A stretch of DNA of 64,000 nucleotides, from assembly GCA_963664605.1 (NCBI GenBank), contig OY761536.1:434001-498000 (forward strand), in the 5' to 3' direction. Below the pieces are notes generated by a model, which ran no database searches, was not told the origin of the DNA, and saw only the letters and a program-made list of their open reading frames with translations. This document shows positions 41,849 through 51,559 of this stretch, one piece after another. The DNA comes from JAHOYW01 sp963664605. GTDB lineage: Bacteria; Verrucomicrobiota; Lentisphaeria; Victivallales; Victivallaceae. A program made the translations under genes and the position numbers. Position 1 is the first letter of the stretch. Every line of letters starts with the position of its first letter.

Positions 41849-43420
41849 ATGCATTTTTTTCTCTTAATACTACTATCAGTACTGCTTGCAGTAATCATCG
41901 TTATCCTGCGAACTAGATTAATTATAATAAAACGCATTTCCGCCAGCCTTTTCAAAGGCGTTACCAAAGAACGTAACGCGACCGCGGATATCTTGCGCCT
42001 GTCCAGAAGGGTTATAGCTTCAAGGAGCAAGGAAAAAGAGTTTCTGCCTTATTTCATTAAATATACGGTCAGATCACTTAAAGCCAACGGCGGAGCAATA
42101 CTGCTCCGCGGCGAAGACGAGTATTTTGTCGGCTGCTCAGTTTCCGGAACTTTCCCGCCGCTGAAAGAAGTAAGTCCGCAAATCGAAAATCAATTACTTT
42201 CCCGCGAAAAGAACCACAACGAATTCATGCGCGGCTTTAAAACAAAATTCACGGTAAATGAACTTGAAAAACATTGCGGTACAAAAGGTTTTGTCTTCTT
42301 TAATCAGGAAGCTCCTGAATCTTTCCCAGAAAACTTCATTAAAGAAGCCCCATATTCTTTAATGGCGCCAATAAAGATCGATGAAAAAATTTATGGTTGT
42401 ATTATCGTTACGTCAAAAGGTGAATTCGATGATCACTCTTTATCCAGAAATGACGGAGTTTACCTCATTCGTCTGGCTGAGATCGCCTCTCTCTGCCTTG
42501 AAGTTATCAAAGCCTTCAAAAAACGCCAGGAATATGAACAGCAGCTCCAGCTTGCCCGTGAAGAGGGCATGACGCAGGTGTCTTCAGGCATTATCCATAA
42601 TATTGGAAACGCTATAACAATCGCCAAGCTGGCCGTCAACGGATTAATAGATAATTTTAATGTGAACCCCGAAGACCGGCCTGAAAATTTAATTTTGGAA
42701 ACAGTTATTCCCAAGATGGAAAAGGAACTTAAAAAAGATAATTTAGACAATTTTCTTAAAAATGATCCTCAAGGAAAAGAATATTTTTCTATAATGAAAG
42801 AGCTGCTCTCCCATATCGGAACCAAGAACGATGAAAGTGCGGTAATGCTTAAATCCATGGCTGATAAATTGTTCCATATCAGCGAAATAATTGAATTACA
42901 GCAGCGTTTTATGGGAGAACTAGGAACAGAAAACATGACCCAGTTGAAAAAAGTAATTGAAGCTTCTGTAAAAATATTCGATGAATCATTTAACAAGCGC
43001 GGCTATAAGATAAATACCGATCTGGATGATGATATTCCTGAAGTGCTTGTTGATGCATCTATGCTCACACAAGTGTTCATCAATTTCATTAAAAATGCCA
43101 TAGAAGCAATGGAAATGGAAAATGATAAAGAAAAAACATATGCTTTGAATATCTCCTTGAAGACAGAAAAGCAGGATGATAAAAATTACGCGGTTATAAA
43201 AATCGAAGATAATGGGCCGGGGATACCGGATAATATCAAAGCCAAAATGTTTACTTTTGGATTTTCCACCAAGAAAAAGAAAAACAGCAGCAGCCGTGGT
43301 ATCGGCCTGCATTTCTGCATGGACTGCATCAAAAAATACGGCGGCGAAATTGATATCGAAACCGAAGTCAACAAAGGTACAAACTTTATTATACGCCTCC
43401 CTATCGCCGAACAATTTTAA
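41849..43420 (+). CDS. Membrane-anchored GAF-domain histidine kinase
   Basis: A 523-residue kinase. It starts with one TM segment (FFLLILLSVLLAVIIVIL), then a GAF-like domain (about 60-225). The phosphoacceptor region is unusual: GMTQVSSGIIHNIGNAIT, with H250 in an H-N-x-x-N H-box. The ATPase lobe has the N-box NFIKNAIEAME, DNGPGIPDN and SSSRGIGLHFCMDC. It is in an apparent lipA-kinase-QTMAN unit and may pair with the response regulator at 44.5 kb, whose gene is convergent. The signal sensed by the GAF domain is unknown. Confidence 0.88.
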   Translation: MHFFLLILLSVLLAVIIVILRTRLIIIKRISASLFKGVTKERNATADILRLSRRVIASRSKEKEFLPYFIKYTVRSLKANGGAILLRGEDEYFVGCSVSGTFPPLKEVSPQIENQLLSREKNHNEFMRGFKTKFTVNELEKHCGTKGFVFFNQEAPESFPENFIKEAPYSLMAPIKIDEKIYGCIIVTSKGEFDDHSLSRNDGVYLIRLAEIASLCLEVIKAFKKRQEYEQQLQLAREEGMTQVSSGIIHNIGNAITIAKLAVNGLIDNFNVNPEDRPENLILETVIPKMEKELKKDNLDNFLKNDPQGKEYFSIMKELLSHIGTKNDESAVMLKSMADKLFHISEIIELQQRFMGELGTENMTQLKKVIEASVKIFDESFNKRGYKINTDLDDDIPEVLVDASMLTQVFINFIKNAIEAMEMENDKEKTYALNISLKTEKQDDKNYAVIKIEDNGPGIPDNIKAKMFTFGFSTKKKKNSSSRGIGLHFCMDCIKKYGGEIDIETEVNKGTNFIIRLPIAEQF

Positions 43421-43441
43421 CTCAAAACAGTATCCTGTCTT

Positions 43442-44551
43442 ATGAACAAACGAATACTTGTTCTTGAACCATTTTACGGCGGCAGCCATCGCGCTTTTCT
43501 CGACCAGTGGGCGGCAAACAGCGATCTGGATTTTACAATTCTGGGATTACCTGATAAATTCTGGCGCTGGCGCACCCGGCATTCGTCAATATATTTTGCC
43601 GATAAATTGAATTTATTTCCCCCGGAAAAGCTTAATTTCGACCTTATTTTCTGTTCTTCAATGCTCAACCTGCCTGAATTCAAGGGCCTGGCTCCAGAAT
43701 CATTGCGCAATACACCGGCAATAGTATATTTTCATGAAAACCAACTGGTATATCCAATCCATGACGCTACCCGCCGTGACCAAAATACAATTCTCGTGAA
43801 CTTCAAATCAGCTTTAGCGGCAGAACAAGTGTGGTTCAATTCCGTTTATAACCGGGACAGTTTCCTTAACAATTTGCCGGATTTTTTTGAACGCATGCCG
43901 GACAATAAGCCGCTGACAGCAATTGAAGCTATACGGAGTAAAAGCAAGATTTTCCCTCCCGGTATTGAAGTCCCGGGAATAATGAATAAAAAAATTAATT
44001 ATCCAAAACACATTTTATGGGGCGCCCGCTGGGAAGCGGATAAGAACCCTAAGGACTTTTTTCGCGCCCTGCGTTTTCTGCAAAAAAATAAAGTGGACTT
44101 CCGCCTCAGCGTAATTGGAGAAAAAGCGCCGCGCGTGCCAAAATCATTCGCTAATGCCAAAAAAGAGTTCTCCAGTCAAATAGTCAATTGGGGATATGCT
44201 GATTCCCGTGAAAAATATCTTAAAATATTGTCTGAGTCTGATATAATAGTTTCAACCGCTATTCACGAGTTTTTCGGCATAAGCGTAGTCGAAGCAATTG
44301 CCGCCGGAGCATATCCGTTACTACCGAAACGGCTTGCTTACCCTGAAGTTTTAGGATTGGGGAAACACCCCGAACGAGAATGCTTCTTCTATAATGAAAC
44401 GGCTGATGACCTTGCCGTAAAACTTTTGGAATGCTGTAACAAAGAAGAAAATTTATGGAGAAATATCCAAGTCACTCCTGAAGAATTAATAAGCCAATAT
44501 TATTGGCCGGAGTCCGCGAGTAACATGAAGAATGCATTGCTTAAGCTTTAG
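43442..44551 (+). CDS. DUF3524-type glycosyltransferase, queuosine-tRNA mannosyltransferase-like
   Basis: A 369-residue protein. The N-terminus KRILVLEPFYGGSHRAFLDQW and the following WRWRTRHSS are hallmarks of the DUF3524 domain found in the tRNA-queuosine mannosyltransferase (QTMAN/GTDC1) of animals. The C-terminal half is a GT4-like glycosyltransferase (ILWGARWEADKNPKDFF; IAIHEFFGISVVEAIAAGAYPLLP is paraphrased from STAIHEFFGISVVEA). Prediction: mannosylates queuosine in tRNA-Asp. It fits with queD/queE in the window. Bacterial function is not established to my knowledge. It lies 21 bp after the kinase gene. Confidence 0.8.
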   Translation: MNKRILVLEPFYGGSHRAFLDQWAANSDLDFTILGLPDKFWRWRTRHSSIYFADKLNLFPPEKLNFDLIFCSSMLNLPEFKGLAPESLRNTPAIVYFHENQLVYPIHDATRRDQNTILVNFKSALAAEQVWFNSVYNRDSFLNNLPDFFERMPDNKPLTAIEAIRSKSKIFPPGIEVPGIMNKKINYPKHILWGARWEADKNPKDFFRALRFLQKNKVDFRLSVIGEKAPRVPKSFANAKKEFSSQIVNWGYADSREKYLKILSESDIIVSTAIHEFFGISVVEAIAAGAYPLLPKRLAYPEVLGLGKHPERECFFYNETADDLAVKLLECCNKEENLWRNIQVTPEELISQYYWPESASNMKNALLKL

Positions 44552-44553
44552 AA

Positions 44554-45675
44554 TCAACTGTTTTTTAATTCTTTTTCTTTGTCTTCAAGCTGTTCAATGA
44601 CCTCAGCCACTTCCTTGATAAAATCCTGTATAGCTTTATCTGACTTATATTCTTTCTTCAATTCATCCATTTTAGAATTCAGCTCTTTAACCAGAGCAGG
44701 AAACTTGCAGTCTTTATTGGTTCTGCAGTAATTCTTTGCTTTTATCGAGGCGTTTTCCAAGCCTTCTATTGAAGTTATCTGCAGCATATTCAAGAGCTTA
44801 TACCACTCGGGATCTGCCTGAGTCTTCGGTTCATAAATCCCGATTATCACAGAACACTCTTGACTTTTCAGCGGGATAACATAAACACCGTCAACATTGT
44901 TTTGAATCGCGTTATTTTTAAGCAGTCGCGCAGAATTTTTCTCAAAAAATTCATTTGCGGTGGCATCTTTTACATTTTTTGAGCCTTTCAGCATCCATTT
45001 TTCCTGCTCTTTATCCCACTCCGCAACCACTCCGGTATCAGTATTCAGGAAAGACAGGAACGAATTTAATGTTGCACCATAAGGGGCATTTTCCGCGTCT
45101 TCATAATGCCTCGACGTACGCATACAAACAAGCGTTTTTTCAAGCCAGGCACGGCGCATACGTTCGAGGTTCTCTCCAGTCCATTTAGCGGTAAGGGACA
45201 TTGCAAGCTGAAAAATCTCTTCAGTCTGGAAAGGCTTCTTGATATAAAGCAGTTTTTCCGGCATCCCCACCTCCGCGGCAATAGTGCTTTGAGTGTGGTC
45301 AGCGTACGCGGTCATAATTACAATTTCAATATTTTTATCTATTTCCCTGACTTTCTTGGCGGTTTTAAGTCCGTCCCAGCCGGGAGGCATACGCATGTCG
45401 GTAAACATAACGGCATAAGGCGCGTTATTATCAATAGCGGCCTGCACCATTTCAAAAGCTTCTTCACCCTGGCCTGCAGTGTCTATATCATATTGGGGCA
45501 CTATTTTGGGAGCAGAGGCTTGTTTATCTTCCTCAATTCCCATTAAGCGCTCGCGCATACTCTGGACCAGTGTACTTGTTTTATTCGGCTGACCACTGCT
45601 GACAAGCAGCTTTCCTAATTGTTCCCGGAGGTCTTCCTGGTCATCCACAATTAAGATTCTGTTGTTTTTGTACAT
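44554..45675 (-). CDS. Response-regulator-like protein with extended receiver
   Basis: A 373-residue protein. The receiver domain has RILIVDDQED at the start, phosphoacceptor Asp in VMFTDMRMPPGWDG, Thr in VIMTAYADH and Lys in YIKKPFQTEE. About 35 residues are inserted between the first helix and second strand (GQPNKTSTLVQSMRERL...), which is atypical. The remainder (about 170-370) is a GAF-like/helical output ending in a Lys/Glu-rich coiled coil, with no HTH. It is convergent with the QTMAN gene (3 bp apart). Output may be protein-protein signalling. Confidence 0.8.
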   Translation of the reverse strand: MYKNNRILIVDDQEDLREQLGKLLVSSGQPNKTSTLVQSMRERLMGIEEDKQASAPKIVPQYDIDTAGQGEEAFEMVQAAIDNNAPYAVMFTDMRMPPGWDGLKTAKKVREIDKNIEIVIMTAYADHTQSTIAAEVGMPEKLLYIKKPFQTEEIFQLAMSLTAKWTGENLERMRRAWLEKTLVCMRTSRHYEDAENAPYGATLNSFLSFLNTDTGVVAEWDKEQEKWMLKGSKNVKDATANEFFEKNSARLLKNNAIQNNVDGVYVIPLKSQECSVIIGIYEPKTQADPEWYKLLNMLQITSIEGLENASIKAKNYCRTNKDCKFPALVKELNSKMDELKKEYKSDKAIQDFIKEVAEVIEQLEDKEKELKNS

Positions 45676-45763
45676 GTTCGCAAATATCCTGATTTTTATA
45701 AAACTGCCTGAATTATCTCAAAAAGATACACCTGTTCTATAAAAGAATCAAGAAAACTCAATA

Positions 45764-47164
45764 CTATTTTCTTCTTTTACGAACAGGAATATGTGCACAT
45801 TCATCATGAACCGCATGAGCCGCTTCCATCATTGCCTCTCCAAGAGTCGGATGCGCATGGATAGCTTTGCCAAGCTCTCTGGCAGTAATTTCCAACTGCA
45901 TTGCGGGTACGGCTTCAGCTATCAAGTCTGTCGCATGGGGACCGACAATATGAACGCCAAGCACTTGGTCGGTCTGGCTGTCAGCAATAATTTTAACCAT
46001 ACCGTCAGTTTCATCAATTGCCATTGCCTTGCCTAGAGCCGCAAACGGGAATTTGCCAACAGTATAATCAATTCCCTGCTCTTTGCATTGTTCTTCACTC
46101 AAACCGACAGTTCCGATTTCAGGGCTGGTAAAAATACAGCCGGGAACTAAATCATAACTGAATTTATTGCGTTCTCCACAAATATTATCGACAGCGCAGA
46201 AGCCCATCGCGCTGGCTAAATGAGCCAGCCATATTTTTCCACCGATATCGCCAATGGCGTAAATATTAGGAACATTGGTCTTGCAGTATTCGTTGACCGG
46301 GACCCAGCCTCTTTCGTCAGTTTTTACTCCGGCAGCACCTAAATTCAAGTTGTCAGAAACCGCTTTGCGACCGATTGAAACCAGCAAATAATCGGCTTTA
46401 ACTGTTTTGCCGCCGACTTTGCCGCTAACGCCTTTACTAGTCGCTTTTATATCAGACATAGCTTCTCCGGTCATAATTTCAATACCGGCTTTCTTCATCT
46501 TAGTCGTTATTACACGGCCGATTTCCTTATCGACTACAGACATAATGTTCGGCAGCATTTCAACAATAGTAACTTTTGTTCCGAGTTCCGCAAACAGACA
46601 GGCAAACTCACAGCCGATCACACCGCCGCCAAGAACCAGAAGGCTTTTGGGTATATCTTTAATAGACAGCAATTCTGTGGAAGTCAATACCCTGGCAGAT
46701 TCAGGGATAAAACCGGGAACCAGGGATTCAGAGCCGCTTGCAATAATAAAATTATCCGCGGCAATTTTAGTACCATTATCGTCACCGCCGTTAATTACAA
46801 CGCTTTTACGGTCCAGGAAAGATGCGGTTCCATTAAAGGTTTTTACGCCGGCAGCTTTTAACAAACCTCCAATACCCTTGCGCAATTTGAGGATAACATC
46901 ATCCTTACGATCCTGCATTTTTCCCCAGTTTGGAGTAATCTTTCCGCTTATGTCAATTCCAAAATCAGCTGCATGTCTGGCTTTATGAAGCACTTCCACT
47001 CCGGCAATCAGAGTTTTAGTCGGTATACATCCGATATTGAGACAGGTTCCGCCAAAATTGTCTTTTTCAACTAAAGCTACGTTCAAGCCTTTTTGCCCGG
47101 CATGGATTGCCGCAACATAACCGCCCGGTCCGGCTCCGATAACGCACAGATCAAATTTTTCCAT
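45764..47164 (-). CDS. lpdA: Dihydrolipoyl dehydrogenase
   Basis: E3 flavoprotein of 2-oxoacid dehydrogenase or glycine cleavage complexes. The 466-residue protein has CVIGAGPGGYVAAIHAGQKG, the redox disulfide GGTCLNIGCIPTK, LVLGGGVIGCEFACLFAELG for NAD, and the C-terminal HAHPTLGEAMMEAAHA with the catalytic His-Glu pair. No E1/E2 genes are adjacent. Its gene lies 88 bp from the response-regulator gene. Confidence 0.95.
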   Translation of the reverse strand: MEKFDLCVIGAGPGGYVAAIHAGQKGLNVALVEKDNFGGTCLNIGCIPTKTLIAGVEVLHKARHAADFGIDISGKITPNWGKMQDRKDDVILKLRKGIGGLLKAAGVKTFNGTASFLDRKSVVINGGDDNGTKIAADNFIIASGSESLVPGFIPESARVLTSTELLSIKDIPKSLLVLGGGVIGCEFACLFAELGTKVTIVEMLPNIMSVVDKEIGRVITTKMKKAGIEIMTGEAMSDIKATSKGVSGKVGGKTVKADYLLVSIGRKAVSDNLNLGAAGVKTDERGWVPVNEYCKTNVPNIYAIGDIGGKIWLAHLASAMGFCAVDNICGERNKFSYDLVPGCIFTSPEIGTVGLSEEQCKEQGIDYTVGKFPFAALGKAMAIDETDGMVKIIADSQTDQVLGVHIVGPHATDLIAEAVPAMQLEITARELGKAIHAHPTLGEAMMEAAHAVHDECAHIPVRKRRK

Positions 47165-47304
47165 TTTATGTTCCTTATGTTTCGAGGTTTTTTAATATCT
47201 TTTTAATAACTGTCTGCGAGAAAAACTTTCCCGCACACAGAAACCTTCGAACCCGTCATACATTAGTGCCATTTCACAAAGATTCAATAAAAAAATAAGC
47301 AAGC

Positions 47305-48921
47305 TTATGCTTTTTTACCAGCCTTTTCTCTTTTTTTCCACGCTTCAAAGTCCTCAATAGTACCAGTATAATCAATAATCCCGTCTTCCGAAACTTCTAT
47401 TATCCTTGTAGCCAGAGTGCTGATTAAGCGATGGTCATGTGACACGAACACCACAGTATCTTTGAATAATGAGATAGCAAAGTTCAAAGACTCGATTGAT
47501 TCAAGGTCAAGGTGGTTGGTAGGTTCATCAAAGAAGAGTACGTTCCCGCCTTGCATCATCATCCGGGATATAATCAGGCGGGTCTTTTCCCCTCCGCTGA
47601 GAACTTCCACTTTTTTAAACACGTCATCACCGCTGAACAACATCTTCCCCATAAATGAACGTAGTTCCGTTTCCGTCATATATTCACTGGAGTCATCATT
47701 CGAAGCTTCAAGCCATTCCATAGCGCTTTTATCCATATCCAGGATTTCACCAGGCTCCTGCGGGAAAACGCTTATGCTGACGGTCTCGCCATGAGTGACG
47801 GAACCGGTATCCGGTTCCAGTTGTCCGGCTAATATTTTCAGCAAAGTCGTTTTCCCGATACCATTTTTTCCGATAATCGCGACTTTTTCTCTGGAGCCTA
47901 TTTCGCATGAAAAATTTTTAAACAGGGTTTCATCATAAGTTTTGGAAATGTTCTTCGCTTCAATGACTCTTTCGCCAAGGCGTGTTTTAGGTTGAAAGCG
48001 AATATAAGGGGAAACTCTTGAGCTTGGCGTCATATCGTTAAGCTCTATCTTTTTTAATTCTTTCTGCCGTGACGTCGCCTGCCTCGCTTTTGACGCATTA
48101 GCGCTGAAGCGTGAAATAAAGGTCTTTAACTCATGGATACGCTTCTCCATCTTCTTGTTTTGCTTTTCCATCAACTCTCTTATCTCAAGGTTTGCGATGG
48201 TAAAGTCATCGTAGTTGCCTGTAAACATGCGAATCTCATGATAATCAAGGTCAGCGGTATGGGTGCAAACGCTATTGAGGAAAAAGCGGTCATGCGAGAT
48301 TAATATCGCCGTCCCTTCATAACGCTTCAAAAACTCTATCAGCCATTCTATAGATTCCATATCAAGATGATTGGTAGGCTCATCCATTAAAAGAATATCA
48401 GGCTTAGCGAAAAGTACCTGGGCAAGGAGAACACGAAGTTTAAATCCGCCTTGCAGAACAGACATCTGTTCATTTAACATATCATCAGTAAAACCAAGTC
48501 CGGCAAGAAGCTTCGACGCTTCGACTTCCATATCATAACCTCCGGCGGCGCCGAATTCCTCTTCAATATCCCCGCAACGCTCATTTTCCGCATCAGTCAG
48601 TTCGTCTTTAGAGTAGAGCTCTTCGCGTTCGCAGTGAATATCCCAGAGTTTCTTGTTACCCATATAAACAGTATCAAGGACTGAAAACTTATCAAAAGCC
48701 ACATGATCCTGACGCAAATAACCCAGCACACAGTCCTTGCCTATAAAAACTTCGCCTTTGGATGGCTCAAGCTGCCCGGTGAGGATTTTCATGAATGTGG
48801 ATTTGCCGGAACCATTGGCGCCGATCAATCCGTAACGGTTACCCGGGGTGAATTTTACCGATACATCTTCAAGAAGAGTATCTCTACCAAAACGCATTGT
48901 TAAATTTGATGTGGAAATCAT
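47305..48921 (-). CDS. ABC-F family ATPase (YbiT/EttA-like)
   Basis: A 538-residue protein of two ABC domains and no TM segments. The ribosome-acting ABC-F class is inferred. ATG 48921 gives MISTSNLTMRFGRDTLLEDV, the canonical start; the longer frame from 48999 adds 26 unrelated residues. Walker A is GANGSGKST and GKNGIGKTT; signatures are VLQGGFKLRV and LSGGEKTRLI; Walker B is LLMDEPTNHLD and LFFDEPTNHLD. The interdomain linker is helical and basic (RFSANASKARQATSRQKELKK). YbiT-like members act in translation or antibiotic resistance. Confidence 0.93.
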   Translation of the reverse strand: MISTSNLTMRFGRDTLLEDVSVKFTPGNRYGLIGANGSGKSTFMKILTGQLEPSKGEVFIGKDCVLGYLRQDHVAFDKFSVLDTVYMGNKKLWDIHCEREELYSKDELTDAENERCGDIEEEFGAAGGYDMEVEASKLLAGLGFTDDMLNEQMSVLQGGFKLRVLLAQVLFAKPDILLMDEPTNHLDMESIEWLIEFLKRYEGTAILISHDRFFLNSVCTHTADLDYHEIRMFTGNYDDFTIANLEIRELMEKQNKKMEKRIHELKTFISRFSANASKARQATSRQKELKKIELNDMTPSSRVSPYIRFQPKTRLGERVIEAKNISKTYDETLFKNFSCEIGSREKVAIIGKNGIGKTTLLKILAGQLEPDTGSVTHGETVSISVFPQEPGEILDMDKSAMEWLEASNDDSSEYMTETELRSFMGKMLFSGDDVFKKVEVLSGGEKTRLIISRMMMQGGNVLFFDEPTNHLDLESIESLNFAISLFKDTVVFVSHDHRLISTLATRIIEVSEDGIIDYTGTIEDFEAWKKREKAGKKA

Positions 48922-49036
48922 TATACTTAAATCACTTATTTTATTAAAATCGAATACGCAAAATAGGTTATTTTTTAAGTATTTCAAGTCTTCCAGCATA
49001 AAAATAACATTTTGAAGTAAAAAAAATCCGTATAGC

Positions 49037-49065
49037 TTGTTTCTGTAACAGGGTTCGGTTATAGT
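49037..49065 (+). promoter_or_regulatory. Promoter of prfB
   Basis: TTGTTT (49037-49042), 17 bp, TATAGT (49060-49065). The start would lie about 30 nt before the ATG at 49105; CGGAG at 49091-49095 is the Shine-Dalgarno. Confidence 0.6.
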
Positions 49066-49104
49066 AAAGCATAAAAATTATTGATAATACCGGAGCATTT
49101 TTAT

Positions 49105-50208
49105 ATGAGCATTGAAGAATTCAGAACATATATTCATGATACTAAAGAACGCATTAAGCAGCTTCATGAATTTTTAAAGATTGAAGAACGGGAAGCTGAA
49201 ACCCTTGAGATCCAGGAAAAAATGTCAGCCCCTGATTTTTGGGACAACCAGGAAAAAGCCCAGGAAACCGTCGCTCAATTAAGCGTTTGCAAAAATATTA
49301 CGGAGCCTTACAAAAAACTGCTCTCCAAAATTGAAGACCTGGAAGTATTGCTGGAAATGGCGGAGGAAGACCCCGACATGCTTGCGGAAGCCGATGAAAG
49401 CTGCCAAAGCTTAAGCGAGGAACTTGATAAGGTTGAATTATTAAGTTTTATGTCCGGCCCTTTTGATTCTAACAATGTGTTCGTATCAATTCACGCCGGA
49501 GCCGGTGGCACGGAATCCTGCGACTGGGCGAATATGCTCCTGCGCATGTACCGCCGCTGGTTCGAACGACGCGGCTGGAAAGACGAAATTATTGAAACTC
49601 AGGCTGGCGACGAAGCAGGTATTAAAAGCGTTACGCTCCGCGTTCAGGGCGAATTTGCCTACGGTTACACGAAAGCAGAAAAAGGCGTGCACCGCCTGGT
49701 CCGTATATCGCCCTTTGACAGCGCGGCACGGCGGCATACATCCTTTGCGTCAGTCGATACTTTCCCTGAACTTGAAGATGATATTGACATTGATATTGAT
49801 GAAAGCGATTTAAAAGTAGATACCTACCGCGCCAGCGGAGCAGGGGGGCAACATGTCAACACCACCGACAGCGCAATCCGCATAACGCATGTACCTACCG
49901 GAACAGTCGTCGCCTGCCAAAGCCAGCGTTCCCAGCACAAAAACCGGGCAACAGCAATGAAAATGCTTAAAGCAAAATTGTATGAGCTTGAAGAAGAAAA
50001 ACGACGCAATGAAGCTGATGAACTGCGCGGAGCCAAAACCGAAATGGGCTGGGGCAACCAGATTCGTTCATACGTCCTGCATCCTTACCAGATGGTAAAA
50101 GACCTGCGGACCAACATTGAAACCGGAAATACCGCGGCAGTCCTTGACGGTGATCTCGATCAATTCGTCGAAGGCTGGCTTAAATCAAGCCGCAAAACAA
50201 GCAGATAA
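49105..50208 (+). CDS. prfB: Peptide chain release factor 2
   Basis: RF2 reads UAA and UGA and releases the peptide. From ATG 49105 the protein has 367 residues. It carries the SPF tripeptide in RISPFDSAARRHTSF and the GGQ motif in ASGAGGQHVN, plus QSQRSQHKNR. The reading frame is uninterrupted, so the programmed +1 frameshift (CUU UGA near codon 25) common in RF2 genes is absent. rnhC follows at 6 bp. Confidence 0.96.
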   Translation: MSIEEFRTYIHDTKERIKQLHEFLKIEEREAETLEIQEKMSAPDFWDNQEKAQETVAQLSVCKNITEPYKKLLSKIEDLEVLLEMAEEDPDMLAEADESCQSLSEELDKVELLSFMSGPFDSNNVFVSIHAGAGGTESCDWANMLLRMYRRWFERRGWKDEIIETQAGDEAGIKSVTLRVQGEFAYGYTKAEKGVHRLVRISPFDSAARRHTSFASVDTFPELEDDIDIDIDESDLKVDTYRASGAGGQHVNTTDSAIRITHVPTGTVVACQSQRSQHKNRATAMKMLKAKLYELEEEKRRNEADELRGAKTEMGWGNQIRSYVLHPYQMVKDLRTNIETGNTAAVLDGDLDQFVEGWLKSSRKTSR

Positions 50209-50214
50209 CTGAAA

Positions 50215-51153
50215 ATGGCTGAAACGAAAAGAACTTCATATGTCTGCAAGGTAGACGAAAAACAGATTGAAAAACTTTACAACTACCTTGAAGAACGCGG
50301 CTGGGAATTCAGCTCTATGCAATATGCGCATTGGAAAGCCGTCAAGGATAAAACCAATATCGTCGCCTATCAAAGCGGAAAACTGACCGTTCAGGGCAAA
50401 GGTACGGAGGAACTGGTTTTATTTGTGCTCGAGCCCGAGATACTAAAAACTTCAGGATTCGGCTATGAAGAGGAAATCACCGCAGAAGCAACTCCCGAGG
50501 AACCGTTTTTTCCCCATGGAGGCGTGGACGAAAGCGGGAAAGGTGATTTTTTCGGCCCACTGGTCATTGCCGGGGTCTTTGTTAATGAAAAAACAGAGCC
50601 GGTTCTGCGGGAACTAGGAGTGAAAGACTCAAAAACAATCAAAAGCCCAAAACAAATAAAAGCTGTTGCAGCAAAAATCCGTCAAGCGGTCGGCAGTAAA
50701 TTTTCTGTTGTCGCAGTCGGCCCGGCAGCCTATAACCGCATGTATTCAAGTTTTAATAACTTAAACAAGCTTCTCGCCTGGGGACACGCCAAGGTTATTG
50801 AAAACCTGCTGGAGAAGGCCCCGGAATGCAAAGATGTCCTTTCAGATAAATTTGCCGCTGAACATTTAATAAAAAATGCCTTGCAGCAAAAAGGGCGGGG
50901 AATAAAACTGCGTCAGAAAACCAAGGCGGAGAGCGACATCGCCGTAGCGGCAGCGTCAATCCTTGCCCGTGACCGCTTTCTATGGGCAATGGAAAAGCTC
51001 AGCGAAGATGCCGGAGTTGAACTGCCTAAAGGCGCAAGTGCAAAAGTTTCTCAAACTGGAGAGATAATTGCCCGGGAACAGGGGGTTGAAGCCTTGGAAA
51101 ATTTTGCTAAACTCCATTTTAAGACCTATGCGGAAATAAAAGAAAAAATATAA
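50215..51153 (+). CDS. rnhC: Ribonuclease HIII
   Basis: Cleaves RNA in RNA-DNA hybrids. The 312-residue protein has an N-terminal TBP-like domain (YVCKVDEKQIEKLYNYLEER) characteristic of HIII, and a catalytic domain starting GGVDESGKGDFFGPLVIAG with the first two acidic residues. VKDSKTIK and AESDIAVAAASILARD give the others. HIII is best known in Firmicutes and Chlamydiae, which supports the PVC-type placement. It is convergent with yraN, 2 bp apart. Confidence 0.94.
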   Translation: MAETKRTSYVCKVDEKQIEKLYNYLEERGWEFSSMQYAHWKAVKDKTNIVAYQSGKLTVQGKGTEELVLFVLEPEILKTSGFGYEEEITAEATPEEPFFPHGGVDESGKGDFFGPLVIAGVFVNEKTEPVLRELGVKDSKTIKSPKQIKAVAAKIRQAVGSKFSVVAVGPAAYNRMYSSFNNLNKLLAWGHAKVIENLLEKAPECKDVLSDKFAAEHLIKNALQQKGRGIKLRQKTKAESDIAVAAASILARDRFLWAMEKLSEDAGVELPKGASAKVSQTGEIIAREQGVEALENFAKLHFKTYAEIKEKI

Positions 51154-51155
51154 GC

Positions 51156-51554
51156 TTAGCCGTCATAGCCAGGCGGTTTCGTAAAGTTGTTTTCCCAATG
51201 GCGGATTTCATGTATTTTTAACTGGGAAAGGATAATTTCAATTAAATCAAAACGGTATATTATGTTCGGGTTGTCTATTTGGCGCAAGTAATTTTGCGCG
51301 GCGTGATAGATTCGTTTTCTTTGCTTTGAACTCAGGCCTTCAGCCGGACGTGAACGCGTTGTCGAACGCCGGGTTTTGACTTCAATAAAAACCAGGTTTG
51401 CACCATCGCGAGCTACCAGATCGATCTCGCCGGATTTGACCTTAAAGTTTCGACAAAGGATAGTATAATTTTTATTTTTTAAAAGTCGTTCCGCAACTTT
51501 TTCTCCTCTGTTTCCAAGCCTGAGATGTCTGGATTTAGCGGAAAAATATGACAT
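51156..51554 (-). CDS. yraN: YraN family putative endonuclease (UPF0102)
   Basis: A 132-residue PD-(D/E)xK-like protein. It contains LGNRGEKVAERLLK, FKVKSGEIDLVARDGANLVFIEVKTRR (E-x-D-...E-x-K core) and KQRKRIYHAAQNYLRQ. The family is a Holliday-junction-resolvase-like fold of unknown cellular role. It is preceded at 5 bp by a membrane-protein gene on the same strand. Confidence 0.92.
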   Translation of the reverse strand: MSYFSAKSRHLRLGNRGEKVAERLLKNKNYTILCRNFKVKSGEIDLVARDGANLVFIEVKTRRSTTRSRPAEGLSSKQRKRIYHAAQNYLRQIDNPNIIYRFDLIEIILSQLKIHEIRHWENNFTKPPGYDG

Positions 51555-51559
51555 AAAAA

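Noticed and set aside
48922..48999. Longer N-terminus of the ABC-F gene
   Set aside because: The 26 extra residues have no similarity to ABC-F proteins and the conserved start is at 48921.
49105..49220. Programmed +1 frameshift of prfB
   Set aside because: The reading frame is continuous through the position where the CUU UGA signal would be; no in-frame UGA is present.
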